A DNA stretch of 64,000 nucleotides from Thaumarchaeota archaeon SCGC AAA007-O23 (GCA_000402075.1 ARWO01000032.1:1-64000); one strand, 5' to 3'; shown: positions 46,620 to 54,250, counted from the first letter of the stretch. Numbers and translations: made by a program. The notes: generated by a model not told the origin, from the letters alone.

Positions 46620-46654
46620 AATTATATTGTCATAGACTGATAGTTATCTTAAAA

Positions 46655-46681
46655 TTTGTAGACTACAATTATATTTTGTAG
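46655..46681 (+). promoter_or_regulatory. Tripartite operator-like element upstream of the CARF gene
   Basis: Three boxes: TTTGTAG (46655-46661), CTACAAT (46663-46669) and TTTGTAG (46675-46681). The first two make a palindrome around one A; the third repeats the first exactly 20 bases on, two helical turns. The element ends two bases before the ATG of the regulator, so binding would block its transcription. It is matched by the inverted element at 47605-47631 at 24 of 27 positions. Confidence 0.75.
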
Positions 46682-46683
46682 CA

Positions 46684-47514
46684 ATGGTAGTTCATATCGC
46701 GCCTATAGGAGAGCATACGGAGCACGTAATCGAGTGGATTCGTGAAGTTACCCCTGTCACAAAGCTATACCTTATTCACAGCAAAAAAACGTCGGAAACT
46801 AACTTTGCTAAAAAGGCAAGGGACTTGGAAAAAAAGATCAAGGGAGATTATCCGGGAGTCGAGATAATCAAGGTCGTAATAGAAAATCCCCTGAATCTTG
46901 ACGACACCATGGACGCAATTACCAAAATTGTCCATGATGAACGGGAAAACGGCGTGGAAAATTACGAGATTGCAATCAACGTTACAGGCGGAACAAATGT
47001 CATGGCTGCCGCCGCAATTTTGGCTGCAACCATGCGCGGCACAAGGGCATACTATGTCTTAAACCGAAGGAAAAATCCAGGACAAAAAAGCTATGTTGAG
47101 GAACTGCCAATTCCTCCAATTGGAATCGTAAAGATGAATGAAACGCAGCAAAAAATACTGGAGTTAATTTCTAAAGGAACATTTGTCTTGAGGCACCCTG
47201 ACGGCAAAATCCTTGATAAACAGGGACCTGGCGTCATAACAAACCAAAAAATCCTAAGCACTATGAAATGGAGTAGCCAAGTTTCTTCAGGCGTACGGAA
47301 AAGGCAAAAGGGAGCCACTAGACTACACGCCATCGCAAAAAACCTAGAACGCAAGGGCTACATAACCATCCTCAAGGAGGTTCCAGCATTGGAAAGAAAC
47401 TATTTTGGGCGTGGGAGATTCGAGTACACAAAGGGAACTCACAGCGGTGTGATGTATAAAATCACACCAGCCGGGCGAAGACAGGCAAAAGACGCCATGA
47501 TGCTTAAAGAATAG
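46684..47514 (+). CDS. CARF-winged-helix regulator (Csa3/DUF6293-like)
   Basis: 276 residues. Residues 1-135 are a CARF-type Rossmann domain: VHIAPIGEHTEHVIEWI, LYLIHSKK, and the signature INVTGGTNVMAAAA (98-111) that binds the ligand in this fold. Residues 145-276 are a winged helix: NETQQKILELISKG, KGATRLHAIAKNLERKGYI and the end YKITPAGRRQAKDA. CARF proteins sense cyclic oligoadenylates or other nucleotides; the ligand here is unknown. No CRISPR array or cas gene lies in the window. Operator-like elements of the same design flank the gene. Confidence 0.87.
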   Translation: MVVHIAPIGEHTEHVIEWIREVTPVTKLYLIHSKKTSETNFAKKARDLEKKIKGDYPGVEIIKVVIENPLNLDDTMDAITKIVHDERENGVENYEIAINVTGGTNVMAAAAILAATMRGTRAYYVLNRRKNPGQKSYVEELPIPPIGIVKMNETQQKILELISKGTFVLRHPDGKILDKQGPGVITNQKILSTMKWSSQVSSGVRKRQKGATRLHAIAKNLERKGYITILKEVPALERNYFGRGRFEYTKGTHSGVMYKITPAGRRQAKDAMMLKE

Positions 47515-47604
47515 CCCAGCATCAAAAAATACCAATTTTTGGGCTTGCGACAAATAGTTGTACAAAAACACAATCTATGGTTAAAGCGAACTACGCATAA
47601 ATCA

Positions 47605-47631
47605 CTACAAAATTAATTTGTAGTCTACAAA
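47605..47631 (-). promoter_or_regulatory. Tripartite operator-like element upstream of the zinc-finger operon
   Basis: On the plus strand the boxes are CTACAAA (47605-47611), TTTGTAG (47617-47623) and CTACAAA (47625-47631). Read on the minus strand the spacing is 0, 8 and 20, identical to the element at 46655. It lies 36 bases before the first ATG of the operon. Confidence 0.75.
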
Positions 47632-47667
47632 AAAATCGCTAACAATTATGACCCCCTATATTATAGT

Positions 47668-47823
47668 ATGAAAGAAAAAACTTCTTTTCGAATGGGTAGC
47701 GACCGAACCGCCAAGCACTTTGGTGCTTTAGGAAATATTTTGCACGCAGCGGGTGAAACCGATTTTTATCTGCGACAAAATCAATGTGTGGCAACTGTCA
47801 TTCCGGAGGTGGGTGACAAATGA
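47668..47823 (+). CDS. First gene of the zinc-finger operon, small hypothetical protein
   Basis: 51 residues (MKEKTSFRMGSDRTAKHFGA). No cysteine pairs; basic N-terminus, hydrophobic C-terminus. Its TGA overlaps the next ATG (ATGA). It could be a short antirepressor-type or ribbon-helix-like peptide, but nothing proves this. Confidence 0.55.
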   Translation: MKEKTSFRMGSDRTAKHFGALGNILHAAGETDFYLRQNQCVATVIPEVGDK

Positions 47824-48215
47824 AACCACAAGAATCAGTCTGTCTGAAATGTCAGAAGGATCAACATAGTGAAAAGCTATGGGAGATGCACGAGCTTGCC
47901 GTAGAGCAGGGACGATACTGTTCTGAACACGGCAAAAAGGAAAAGCTGTATCCAATCACAATGTGGACAGCAGGAAGGGGAATTGCAAGGGTGTGCAGGA
48001 TAAAGACTGCTCCACCATTCGAGAATGATGTAGAGATAATTCCCATCCACATGTCCTGTGTGGAATGTGGCCTATATCTCGGCAATATAGAAGAGGATCA
48101 TGCAGACGTCCTGGGCCAAACGTGCCTAGAATGCTTCACGGAACAAACTGGGCAAGAACACTACTGGTACTCGTATCATTCCCCCAGTTGCAAAAAAGGT
48201 GTTTGCAATTGCTAA
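47820..48215 (+). CDS. Cysteine-rich zinc-binding protein
   Basis: 131 residues with cysteine pairs CLKC, CVEC and CLEC, further Cys and His (YCSEHG, SCKKGVCNC), enough for two or three zinc sites. Coupled by ATGA to the gene before and overlapping the one after. Family not recognised. Confidence 0.68.
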   Translation: MKPQESVCLKCQKDQHSEKLWEMHELAVEQGRYCSEHGKKEKLYPITMWTAGRGIARVCRIKTAPPFENDVEIIPIHMSCVECGLYLGNIEEDHADVLGQTCLECFTEQTGQEHYWYSYHSPSCKKGVCNC

Positions 48216-48496
48216 GCGACAGGGAAAAACTCGTACTGCATGCCTGCTGCACGCTCACAATCGCAAAGCTAACTGGTGTAAAGAACCGCAATCAGATCAT
48301 GAGCAGTATGATAGAGGATATCAGACGGAACAGGTGCCGCTCGATAGCCCCAGAAGACGTGGAGGATCTGCTCGAAGAAATTGAAGAAGAAATGGTGGCT
48401 GGAAGAATTTTGTTCCAACACCTGACGGAAGATATCGCTTGGAGCATGACAGGCGAGCGCCCAAACAGGAACACCAACTGGAAGGACATGAGATGA
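48209..48496 (+). CDS. Small helical protein of the operon
   Basis: 95 residues from a TTG at 48209 (a second TTG is two codons earlier). LLSDREKLVLHACCTLTIA opens the protein and an acidic helix EDVEDLLEEIEEEMVAG follows. It overlaps both neighbours by a few bases, which supports coding. The long upstream extension of this frame runs inside the previous gene and is not accepted. Confidence 0.6.
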   Translation: MLSDREKLVLHACCTLTIAKLTGVKNRNQIMSSMIEDIRRNRCRSIAPEDVEDLLEEIEEEMVAGRILFQHLTEDIAWSMTGERPNRNTNWKDMR

Positions 48497-48681
48497 GAAA
48501 CATACCCAAATGCAGAGCCTGTGAAAGAGAAATATCAACAGATGACATTGATATGGGCTATGACGACGTGTGTATTAGTTGTTATAACTACATAGCATAT
48601 GACGAATATCCACCCGAAACAAAATGTCTTAGATGTGGGCTTAAAATAGAATACACATGTCCGTGTGGGGAGAAGCAATGA
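48493..48681 (+). CDS. Double zinc-finger protein
   Basis: 62 residues from the ATG at 48493, overlapping the previous stop as ATGA. Four cysteine pairs: CRAC, CISC, CLRC and CPCG-type CTCPCG. It looks like a tandem zinc ribbon and may bind nucleic acid or protein. A longer frame to 48439 exists but lies inside the previous gene. Confidence 0.68.
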   Translation: MRNIPKCRACEREISTDDIDMGYDDVCISCYNYIAYDEYPPETKCLRCGLKIEYTCPCGEKQ

Positions 48682-48800
48682 TCTGCCATATCTGCCTGTC
48701 CGAAAAGGTGAAGGGCAAAATCTACAGATTAGGATTATGCGATGAGAGAAGAAATATGTTCAAATATCTTACGGAGTATGTATTCCATGACACATTGTAG
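48678..48800 (+). CDS. 40-residue CxxC peptide, overlapping the next gene
   Basis: Begins MICHICLSEKVKGK and overlaps the previous stop as ATGA. One CHIC pair and a further Cys. Its last 59 bases overlap the open frame of the 560-residue gene if that gene starts at 48742, or 23 bases if it starts at 48778. Confidence 0.5.
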   Translation: MICHICLSEKVKGKIYRLGLCDERRNMFKYLTEYVFHDTL

Positions 48801-50424
48801 AACTGGGTGTGGCGCAGAGATCAATTACAAGAGAGTTCATTTTTCAAGCCCTGTCGACTGGTATGATGTTCCCATGCAAAATGGTGGTGTTTTAGGAGAT
48901 GTAATTCATGATTGCCCAAAACTAAAACCATCTACGAATGATGGTGCTAATGATGTTCTCAAAGAACTACAAGATATGCATGTGGCTTTGAACGATTATT
49001 GCCTACGTTCCATCGTAGAAGATTTTGCCTCGCCGATTTTGGACTTCATAGATCTCCCACAAAAACTCAAAATGCATTCTAAAGAGTTTCTGCAAAGAAA
49101 CTCCCAGCCGAGTTCAAAAATCGGTAATCTTGGACCGCCAGGATACATGCCAAGAGAAGATTTTGATAAATTGTCGAAATCTGAGAAGGAAGAGTATAAA
49201 GAATTCTATGGGTCTGAACCACCAAATAAAACTCCAGGAGAACGTCAAGCAGAATTTTGGCAATATATTAACATGGCATTTGATTTTTTACAACGATGTG
49301 CAGACCGTTTTCCCGCTCCATTTTATACAGATAGCGGCAACACAATTGACCAATACATCTATCTCGAATATTCCCAACTAGAACTTTTCAGAATTTTTTT
49401 GGAATCAAAAGAGCAATATGCTGACGCAATGAATTGTCATATTATTCAGGGTGCTGTAGACATAGCAAGGAGTAAAATGGATGCAGATGCATTTATTGAA
49501 GTTACTGGCAGGTTACAAAAGAAACTAGACGCACAACGTTTGGCTAATGAATGGACATCAGAGGACACTCTGGCGGAAAAGAAGCGGTTGATGAGCCTAG
49601 GAATGGACGAAAAGGAAGCAGAATCCGAAGCAGAAATGGCAGGAGTGACTCATGAATGGGAAGAAAAAGGGGAGCGAGAATACCCTGCTTCACAAATGAT
49701 ATGGGCATTAAAACAGTACAGAAAAGAATTCGATAACCCTGACAGAGTTTATGCTGAAGCAGTAACGGCAGGAGAGTTAGAGGCAATGGAACGTGAGGGC
49801 CTGGGTCCAGACCAAATCGAAGCAGGTGATACTGTTGATAAAGAACAATCTCTTGATGAAATGACGAAATCGTCCTCACAAGATTTTTTTGGTCCCTTGC
49901 ATGAAGGGTATAGGAATATTATCCTGTTCATATACAATGGCGATGAAGAACCAATCAAGGAAAAATGGCCTAAGATATATGATTATTGTAAGATGCGGAG
50001 AAAGCAACTAAAGAAAAAATTGTATAAAATGAAATACAAGGACAATCTTTTGGGCCATGCAACATTTGGACATCTTAGCGAAATCTTTGAAGACCAAGAA
50101 ACAAAGAAGAGATCGGTGGGCTATGTGGAGTGCAACGTGTGCGGTAAATCATTCTTACATCAATCAAATCTAAGAGCACACTTTGATGCTGCAGATGAAC
50201 ACGACTCTGCAAATGTCAGTTCCGTCAAGATAGAGGGCAGGCTGGTTCAACATGATGAACTTCTTCTTCACCTTAAGCAGATAGGGATGTGTAGGAACAT
50301 GTTGGATCATGACGAAAGAAAAGAGCTACCAAAAGAATGGAAAGTATTTCTTGCTGCCTTATCATCTATTGTAAATGATTTTTTCAGGGATCTAAAGCAC
50401 CAACATTTGAAAGGGAAAAAATAA
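48742..50424 (+). CDS. Large zinc-finger protein with C2H2 motif
   Basis: 560 residues from 48742, or 548 from the ATG at 48778 (MYSMTHCRTGCGAEI), which is more likely. The N-terminus has an HCRTGCGAEI...HDC zinc-binding pattern. The long middle is helical and acidic. Near the end ECNVCGKSFLHQSNLRAHF...EH is a classical C2H2 finger. Last gene of the operon, and much larger than the rest, so it is the probable effector. No enzymatic motif is visible. The stop overlaps copy B of the 51-bp repeat by one base. Confidence 0.72.
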   Translation: MREEICSNILRSMYSMTHCRTGCGAEINYKRVHFSSPVDWYDVPMQNGGVLGDVIHDCPKLKPSTNDGANDVLKELQDMHVALNDYCLRSIVEDFASPILDFIDLPQKLKMHSKEFLQRNSQPSSKIGNLGPPGYMPREDFDKLSKSEKEEYKEFYGSEPPNKTPGERQAEFWQYINMAFDFLQRCADRFPAPFYTDSGNTIDQYIYLEYSQLELFRIFLESKEQYADAMNCHIIQGAVDIARSKMDADAFIEVTGRLQKKLDAQRLANEWTSEDTLAEKKRLMSLGMDEKEAESEAEMAGVTHEWEEKGEREYPASQMIWALKQYRKEFDNPDRVYAEAVTAGELEAMEREGLGPDQIEAGDTVDKEQSLDEMTKSSSQDFFGPLHEGYRNIILFIYNGDEEPIKEKWPKIYDYCKMRRKQLKKKLYKMKYKDNLLGHATFGHLSEIFEDQETKKRSVGYVECNVCGKSFLHQSNLRAHFDAADEHDSANVSSVKIEGRLVQHDELLLHLKQIGMCRNMLDHDERKELPKEWKVFLAALSSIVNDFFRDLKHQHLKGKK

Positions 50425-50474
50425 CTGTCAAATCGCCTGTTTTTCTAGGCACAAAATGTCAGTTTTACTGACAA
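50424..50474 (+). repeat. 51-bp direct repeat, copy B
   Basis: Starts ACTGTCAAATCGCCTG and ends with the same TGTCAGT-TTT-ACTGACA stem-loop as copy A. The first base is the last base of the operon's stop codon. The T-run TTTTT in the middle and the stem could end transcription from both sides. Confidence 0.9.
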
Positions 50475-50481
50475 AACGGAA

Positions 50482-51165
50482 CTAATTTAGAGACTGGATA
50501 TACTCGTGAAGCTTTTGCTTCTTTTCCTCAAGTGTCAGAGGAAGATACTCCTTGAACATATGTTTCATGTCTGCCCTCTTTTGGGCTTTCTCATCATCAG
50601 ACATTGTGTCCCACTGCAATTTTGCCTGCATGAAATGAAGAATCAACGAGGCCCTGTCTTGTATTGATAGTGATTTGAACGCCTCGCCCATCTCCTTGAA
50701 CTGGCTCTTCTTCTCTGCTATCTGCTCGTCAGACATTCCCTTGAAATGATTTTTCATTTTTTCATTGTGTTTTTCACTCGAATACTTTTTGTGGCTGTAA
50801 TCCTTTTTTATCATATCAGAGACATAGAGTGCCTCGCCGTTTCCTGCGTCAACCAGGACCTTGTAATATCCATGATCCTCGGTAATCAGTACAACTTTGT
50901 GAACCAGGAATCCGTTGACATCTGCAAGCTTGGCATACATTGCCTTTCCATCCGAGACAGAATTCTCACCAACTGCCATTGCGACAGACATTGCAATTCC
51001 ATTTTTTTGCTCAAAGTTATCTCCTGATGAAACCGTAACGGTTCCTTGGATTTGCGGATAGCTGAACTTGCCCCAATCAGCAAAGGCAGGAGCGGTTGCA
51101 ATTGATATCGAAAACACGCCAATTACTAAAATTGCTGCAATTGTAATTTTGGCTGACTGCCTCAT
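50482..51165 (-). CDS. Exported hypothetical protein
   Basis: 227 residues with a signal peptide (KITIAAILVIGVFSISIATAPAFA). A small beta domain (residues 30-115, with TVTVSSGDNFEQKNGI) is followed by a charged helical half (KKSQFKEMGEAFKSL, DMKHMFKEYLPLTLEEKKQ). Family not recognised. Confidence 0.72.
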   Translation of the reverse strand: MRQSAKITIAAILVIGVFSISIATAPAFADWGKFSYPQIQGTVTVSSGDNFEQKNGIAMSVAMAVGENSVSDGKAMYAKLADVNGFLVHKVVLITEDHGYYKVLVDAGNGEALYVSDMIKKDYSHKKYSSEKHNEKMKNHFKGMSDEQIAEKKSQFKEMGEAFKSLSIQDRASLILHFMQAKLQWDTMSDDEKAQKRADMKHMFKEYLPLTLEEKKQKLHEYIQSLN

Positions 51166-51241
51166 GATTTACTAGTTTTTGTATTCTATAAAAAATAATC
51201 CCATGACTTGTTCGGTGTCGTAAATCGTGCCTAGATCTCGA

Positions 51242-51325
51242 TTAAGCAAGAATCTCAAAGTAAACAACAAGAATTGCCATAAAACAGGCCAGACCAATTA
51301 GTTTTTTGATAGTTGATTTTTTCAT
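51242..51325 (-). CDS. 27-residue membrane peptide
   Basis: MKKSTIKKLIGLACFMAILV and a short end form a single hydrophobic helix with a basic N-terminus. Coding is plausible by composition only. Confidence 0.35.
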   Translation of the reverse strand: MKKSTIKKLIGLACFMAILVVYFEILA

Positions 51326-51382
51326 GTTTTGCCTACGGTATAGAGAACAAACTTATCTAAAACTGGACCGTCTTAGAATATT

Positions 51383-51658
51383 ATGACCGCTCCTTATGAT
51401 GACTCGACACAAAAAGAATGGAAAGAAAGAAAGGGAAAAATCGAGGGCTACTATCGTGAAATGGGTCAAGTAGGTACGGCTGCTAATGAAAAAGTCAGTT
51501 CAATCATAGTTGCAAAATCAGGAGACAAGTTGATTGTTCAATTTAGTGATGGGGACGGAATACTGTATGAAATTATTGAAGATCTGGTAAGTCCTTTGAG
51601 AATGATTAAGACCTTGTCAAGTGACGAGATTGAAAAATTTAAGAAATTGACAAAGTAA
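51383..51658 (+). CDS. Hypothetical protein
   Basis: 91 residues. Charged N-terminus, then a beta hairpin (SIIVAKSGDKLIVQFSDGDG) and a C-terminal helix. No family recognised. Confidence 0.6.
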   Translation: MTAPYDDSTQKEWKERKGKIEGYYREMGQVGTAANEKVSSIIVAKSGDKLIVQFSDGDGILYEIIEDLVSPLRMIKTLSSDEIEKFKKLTK

Positions 51659-51660
51659 AA

Positions 51661-51765
51661 CTAATTTTTCTTGTGACATGAGCAATTACAATCTATAGTA
51701 ATGTCGTGAAATTTTCCTGTTGTCTTGTATTGCTTTTTAGAATGCATACATTTCGCGCATGTCAT
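51661..51765 (-). CDS. 34-residue cysteine-rich peptide
   Basis: MTCAKCMHSKKQYKTT followed by a CNCSC cluster gives five cysteines and three histidines, a likely single zinc site. Its ATG overlaps the stop of the upstream 31-residue membrane peptide (ATGA). Confidence 0.5.
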   Translation of the reverse strand: MTCAKCMHSKKQYKTTGKFHDITIDCNCSCHKKN

Positions 51766-51857
51766 TTTGACTCCTTCCGCTTTTTTCTGCCAATCATAAA
51801 GATAATCCAGCCACCAGCTAGAAAGGCTACACATAAGACGGCAACTAGCTCATTCAT
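51762..51857 (-). CDS. 31-residue membrane peptide
   Basis: One hydrophobic helix (LVAVLCVAFLAGGWIIFMIG) followed by RKKRKESK. It overlaps the downstream cysteine-rich peptide gene, which supports coding of both. Confidence 0.5.
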   Translation of the reverse strand: MNELVAVLCVAFLAGGWIIFMIGRKKRKESK

Positions 51858-51888
51858 GATCTAATAAAACATGAAGTGATAGTTATCT

Positions 51889-52239
51889 TTAGTTTCTTTT
51901 ATGACTTTGAAAGCATTCGCTGCAGTAGACTGGCTTGTCCTGTTTTGGCTCGAATGGAACTTCACAATCTTTACCACAATCTCCACAAGTCGCTTTGTGC
52001 ATTTCTCGTGGTCCTCGGTTAAAGCCTCCTCTTCCGCCAGATCCTCCTCTTCCGCCAGATCCACCTCTGCCTCCAAATCTTCCACCACCTGAACCTTCTC
52101 GTCTTGCTGGTTTATGGTTTGGAAAACATTCATTGCAGTAGACTGGTTTGTCCTGTCTTGGCTCGAATGGAACTTTGCATGCCTTGCCACAATCTCCACA
52201 AGTTGCATCGTGCATTTCTCTGTCTCCTCTATATGACAT
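51889..52239 (-). CDS. Duplicated zinc-finger protein with RGG linker
   Basis: 116 residues. Two near-identical fingers (TCGDCGK...PFEP...DKPVYCNECF) lie at residues 13-40 and 81-109. They are joined by a glycine-arginine linker with repeats of GGRGGSGGRGG. RGG linkers bind RNA in eukaryotes. The architecture suggests an RNA-binding protein; function unproven. Confidence 0.82.
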   Translation of the reverse strand: MSYRGDREMHDATCGDCGKACKVPFEPRQDKPVYCNECFPNHKPARREGSGGGRFGGRGGSGGRGGSGGRGGFNRGPREMHKATCGDCGKDCEVPFEPKQDKPVYCSECFQSHKRN

Positions 52240-52299
52240 ATTACTAATTTCTAATTTTAGAACCGTTAATTATACTTAGAGGAACAATATAGGGTAATT

Positions 52300-52719
52300 A
52301 TGCGAAAATCACTATCTAGCTCTGAACTAAGACAGATTTTAGAGACTACAAATGAGCGGGATCTGTTCATGGTGGGTCATATCTACATTGAAAACACAAT
52401 AGATAGAATCTTAGAAAAAAGATTCAACATTCCTTCAAAGTCAATTGACAGTACGCGATTTACAACAGATCTTAAGATGGACATATTGTCTGAATCTGGC
52501 CTGCTCAAGGGCAACGTCAAAAAAAATATCGGGCTGATAAACAGCATCAGAACTAGATATGCACACAAGCTGGAACCAAATGAGCAAAGGATTGGAAATT
52601 ACATCAGGGAGTTGGATTATCTTGGCTCTACACCAAAACTAAGTGGAAATAAAAAATTTGAAAAATATCGAATATGTGTCATAAAGACATATTCAGCTTT
52701 AGATAAAATGAAAAAATAA
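52300..52719 (+). CDS. HEPN-like / MltR-like protein
   Basis: 139 residues, all helical. SIRTRYAHKLEP gives R84-x4-H89, the motif of HEPN ribonucleases, at the end of the helix where it is expected. The overall pattern also fits the MltR/DUF4145 group, which share the fold. No antitoxin-like partner is adjacent on the same strand. Ribonuclease activity is inferred only. Confidence 0.55.
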   Translation: MRKSLSSSELRQILETTNERDLFMVGHIYIENTIDRILEKRFNIPSKSIDSTRFTTDLKMDILSESGLLKGNVKKNIGLINSIRTRYAHKLEPNEQRIGNYIRELDYLGSTPKLSGNKKFEKYRICVIKTYSALDKMKK

Positions 52720-52773
52720 CCAAAATCAGCATGCGATCAGACTTATCTAAAACGATGTTGATCCCAGATCCAC

Positions 52774-52944
52774 ATGGCTTCCGAAGAATCGCAAAAAACA
52801 GAATGTTATCTTTGCATAAAGGGTGCACCACACCATCACGAAAAAGCAACGCCATGCTATTTGTGCCTAAAAAATGGAAAGACTGTTTATTTTTCTGATA
52901 CTGAAAAATACAAAAAACATCTAAAAACTGAACATTTCCTATAG
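52774..52944 (+). CDS. Small zinc-finger protein
   Basis: 56 residues. CYLC pairs at two places plus KKHLKTEH, so one C2H2-like finger and a second CxxC with HHH nearby. Function unknown. Confidence 0.62.
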   Translation: MASEESQKTECYLCIKGAPHHHEKATPCYLCLKNGKTVYFSDTEKYKKHLKTEHFL

Positions 52945-52958
52945 TTATTGTAAAAGGA

Positions 52959-53366
52959 ATGTCTGGAGAATCTGAAAGAATAGAGGAGGTTAGTAAGTAC
53001 ATTGAAGCAACTATCGCTGAGATAAACGACCATACAGAGAACATGGAAAAACTGTTCAAGATGGACAGGTGGAGCAAGGACAGCTCATTGTATGAAATTA
53101 TCATCAATTCGTACGAGCGCCATAGGAACACGCTAAAGCGGATTCAAAAAATGATAGAGGGTGGCAAGGTGGAAAGCGGTCTTTACACGCTCAGCACCAA
53201 GTCAGAAATTGACATGGTCAAAGAAAGGATTGAGAAATTGGAAAGCGACTTGGGTGATCCTGAATCAAAATTGAGCGACAGCGAAATTTTAGACGGATTT
53301 AGCGAGATAAAAAGTGGCGAAGCTGGCAGAATGTCAGAACGCAAGCCTAAAGAATCAAATCCATAG
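52959..53366 (+). CDS. Coiled-coil hypothetical protein
   Basis: 135 residues, helical and highly charged; a heptad-like stretch occurs around VKERIEKLESDLGDPE. The end is polar. It is followed at 11 bases by another small gene and likely co-transcribed. Confidence 0.6.
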   Translation: MSGESERIEEVSKYIEATIAEINDHTENMEKLFKMDRWSKDSSLYEIIINSYERHRNTLKRIQKMIEGGKVESGLYTLSTKSEIDMVKERIEKLESDLGDPESKLSDSEILDGFSEIKSGEAGRMSERKPKESNP

Positions 53367-53376
53367 GATTGTTCAG

Positions 53377-53685
53377 ATGAAACCATTATTCCAGCTAAGT
53401 ACCAGGCGATACGATGAGGAATTGTCTCTAGTGAAAAAAGCCATGGATGATCTTGAAAGTAACTGCAAGGTGAAGGATGGCTTTCAAATCAAGGAGCCGT
53501 TTGAAAAGGCTGGCTGGACTTTTTTCAATCTTGAATTGAGCGCAGAGATGGTCTCAGTTATAGAAAATTCTGGCATGATGGAAAATGCAGGAGGATTCAG
53601 CATAAGCGAACAGCTGAAAAATTTTCTGGGTCACTTTTTTGAATCAAAGGGCAGTAACGTAAGAATTACAAAAGTCGACTATTAG
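53377..53685 (+). CDS. Hypothetical protein
   Basis: 102 residues from the ATG at 53377. The open frame to 53314 overlaps the previous gene and is not accepted. Mixed alpha/beta (AGWTFFNLELSAEMVSVI). No family recognised. Confidence 0.6.
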   Translation: MKPLFQLSTRRYDEELSLVKKAMDDLESNCKVKDGFQIKEPFEKAGWTFFNLELSAEMVSVIENSGMMENAGGFSISEQLKNFLGHFFESKGSNVRITKVDY

Positions 53686-53741
53686 CCTGCGTAAAATAAG
53701 GAAAAGCCAACTGATAAAGAACACTGAATACTCTGTCTTGT

Positions 53742-53891
53742 ATGTGGTACCTTTATCTTATGATAGGAGTGGCAGCGGTCTGCATAGGAGTACCGCTATT
53801 CCTTATTTATTGGACTGATAAGAGAAGCAAAAGGTCATTCGAGAAAAGAAACAAAAAGTCAGATGATATGAAAGATTTGGATCATTATTGA
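53742..53891 (+). CDS. 49-residue single-helix membrane protein
   Basis: One hydrophobic helix (YLYLMIGVAAVCIGVPLFLI) and a strongly basic then acidic tail. ATG to TGA. No family recognised. Confidence 0.5.
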   Translation: MWYLYLMIGVAAVCIGVPLFLIYWTDKRSKRSFEKRNKKSDDMKDLDHY

Positions 53892-53935
53892 GGCTGGCAG
53901 ATTATACTTAAAGGAACAAAACATCATATTTTGCC

Positions 53936-54241
53936 ATGGGACTGTTTGGAAAATCCAAAAAGGAGAAGATGGCTGAATTTAAGGAAAAGCAGTCCATGCT
54001 GAATGGCAGAGAGTTAAAGAAACTTTTAACAATGTTCAAGGAAAACCGGGATGAGATAGAAAAGCGCACAGGCAAGAGACCTGACATAGATGACACGACA
54101 AAATTATACATGCAAAAGGTTCTGAACGTCTGGCTGTCTGAGGGGAAGGACATTGACGATGAAAAGTTTTGGAATGCAGTTGACCATAACAAGCAGTTTG
54201 ACTATCCGGTTGAATATTACGAAAGGATAAGAAAAAACTAG
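53936..54241 (+). CDS. Hypothetical charged protein
   Basis: 101 residues, helical. MGLFGKSKKEKMAEF opens it. The TGKRPDIDDTTKLYMQKVL segment could be a small helical domain. No motif recognised. Confidence 0.6.
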   Translation: MGLFGKSKKEKMAEFKEKQSMLNGRELKKLLTMFKENRDEIEKRTGKRPDIDDTTKLYMQKVLNVWLSEGKDIDDEKFWNAVDHNKQFDYPVEYYERIRKN

Positions 54242-54250
54242 ATAATATTT

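Noticed and set aside
46684..47514. CRISPR locus around the CARF gene
   Set aside because: No repeat-spacer array and no Cas protein could be found on either strand in the window.
47555..47570. TTGTACAA palindrome between the CARF gene and the operon
   Set aside because: It is short and does not match the TTTGTAG/CTACAAA box or its spacing.
48065..48208. Upstream extension of the 95-residue operon gene
   Set aside because: It runs inside the cysteine-rich gene in another frame; the end of the previous gene and TTG at 48209 give a better start.
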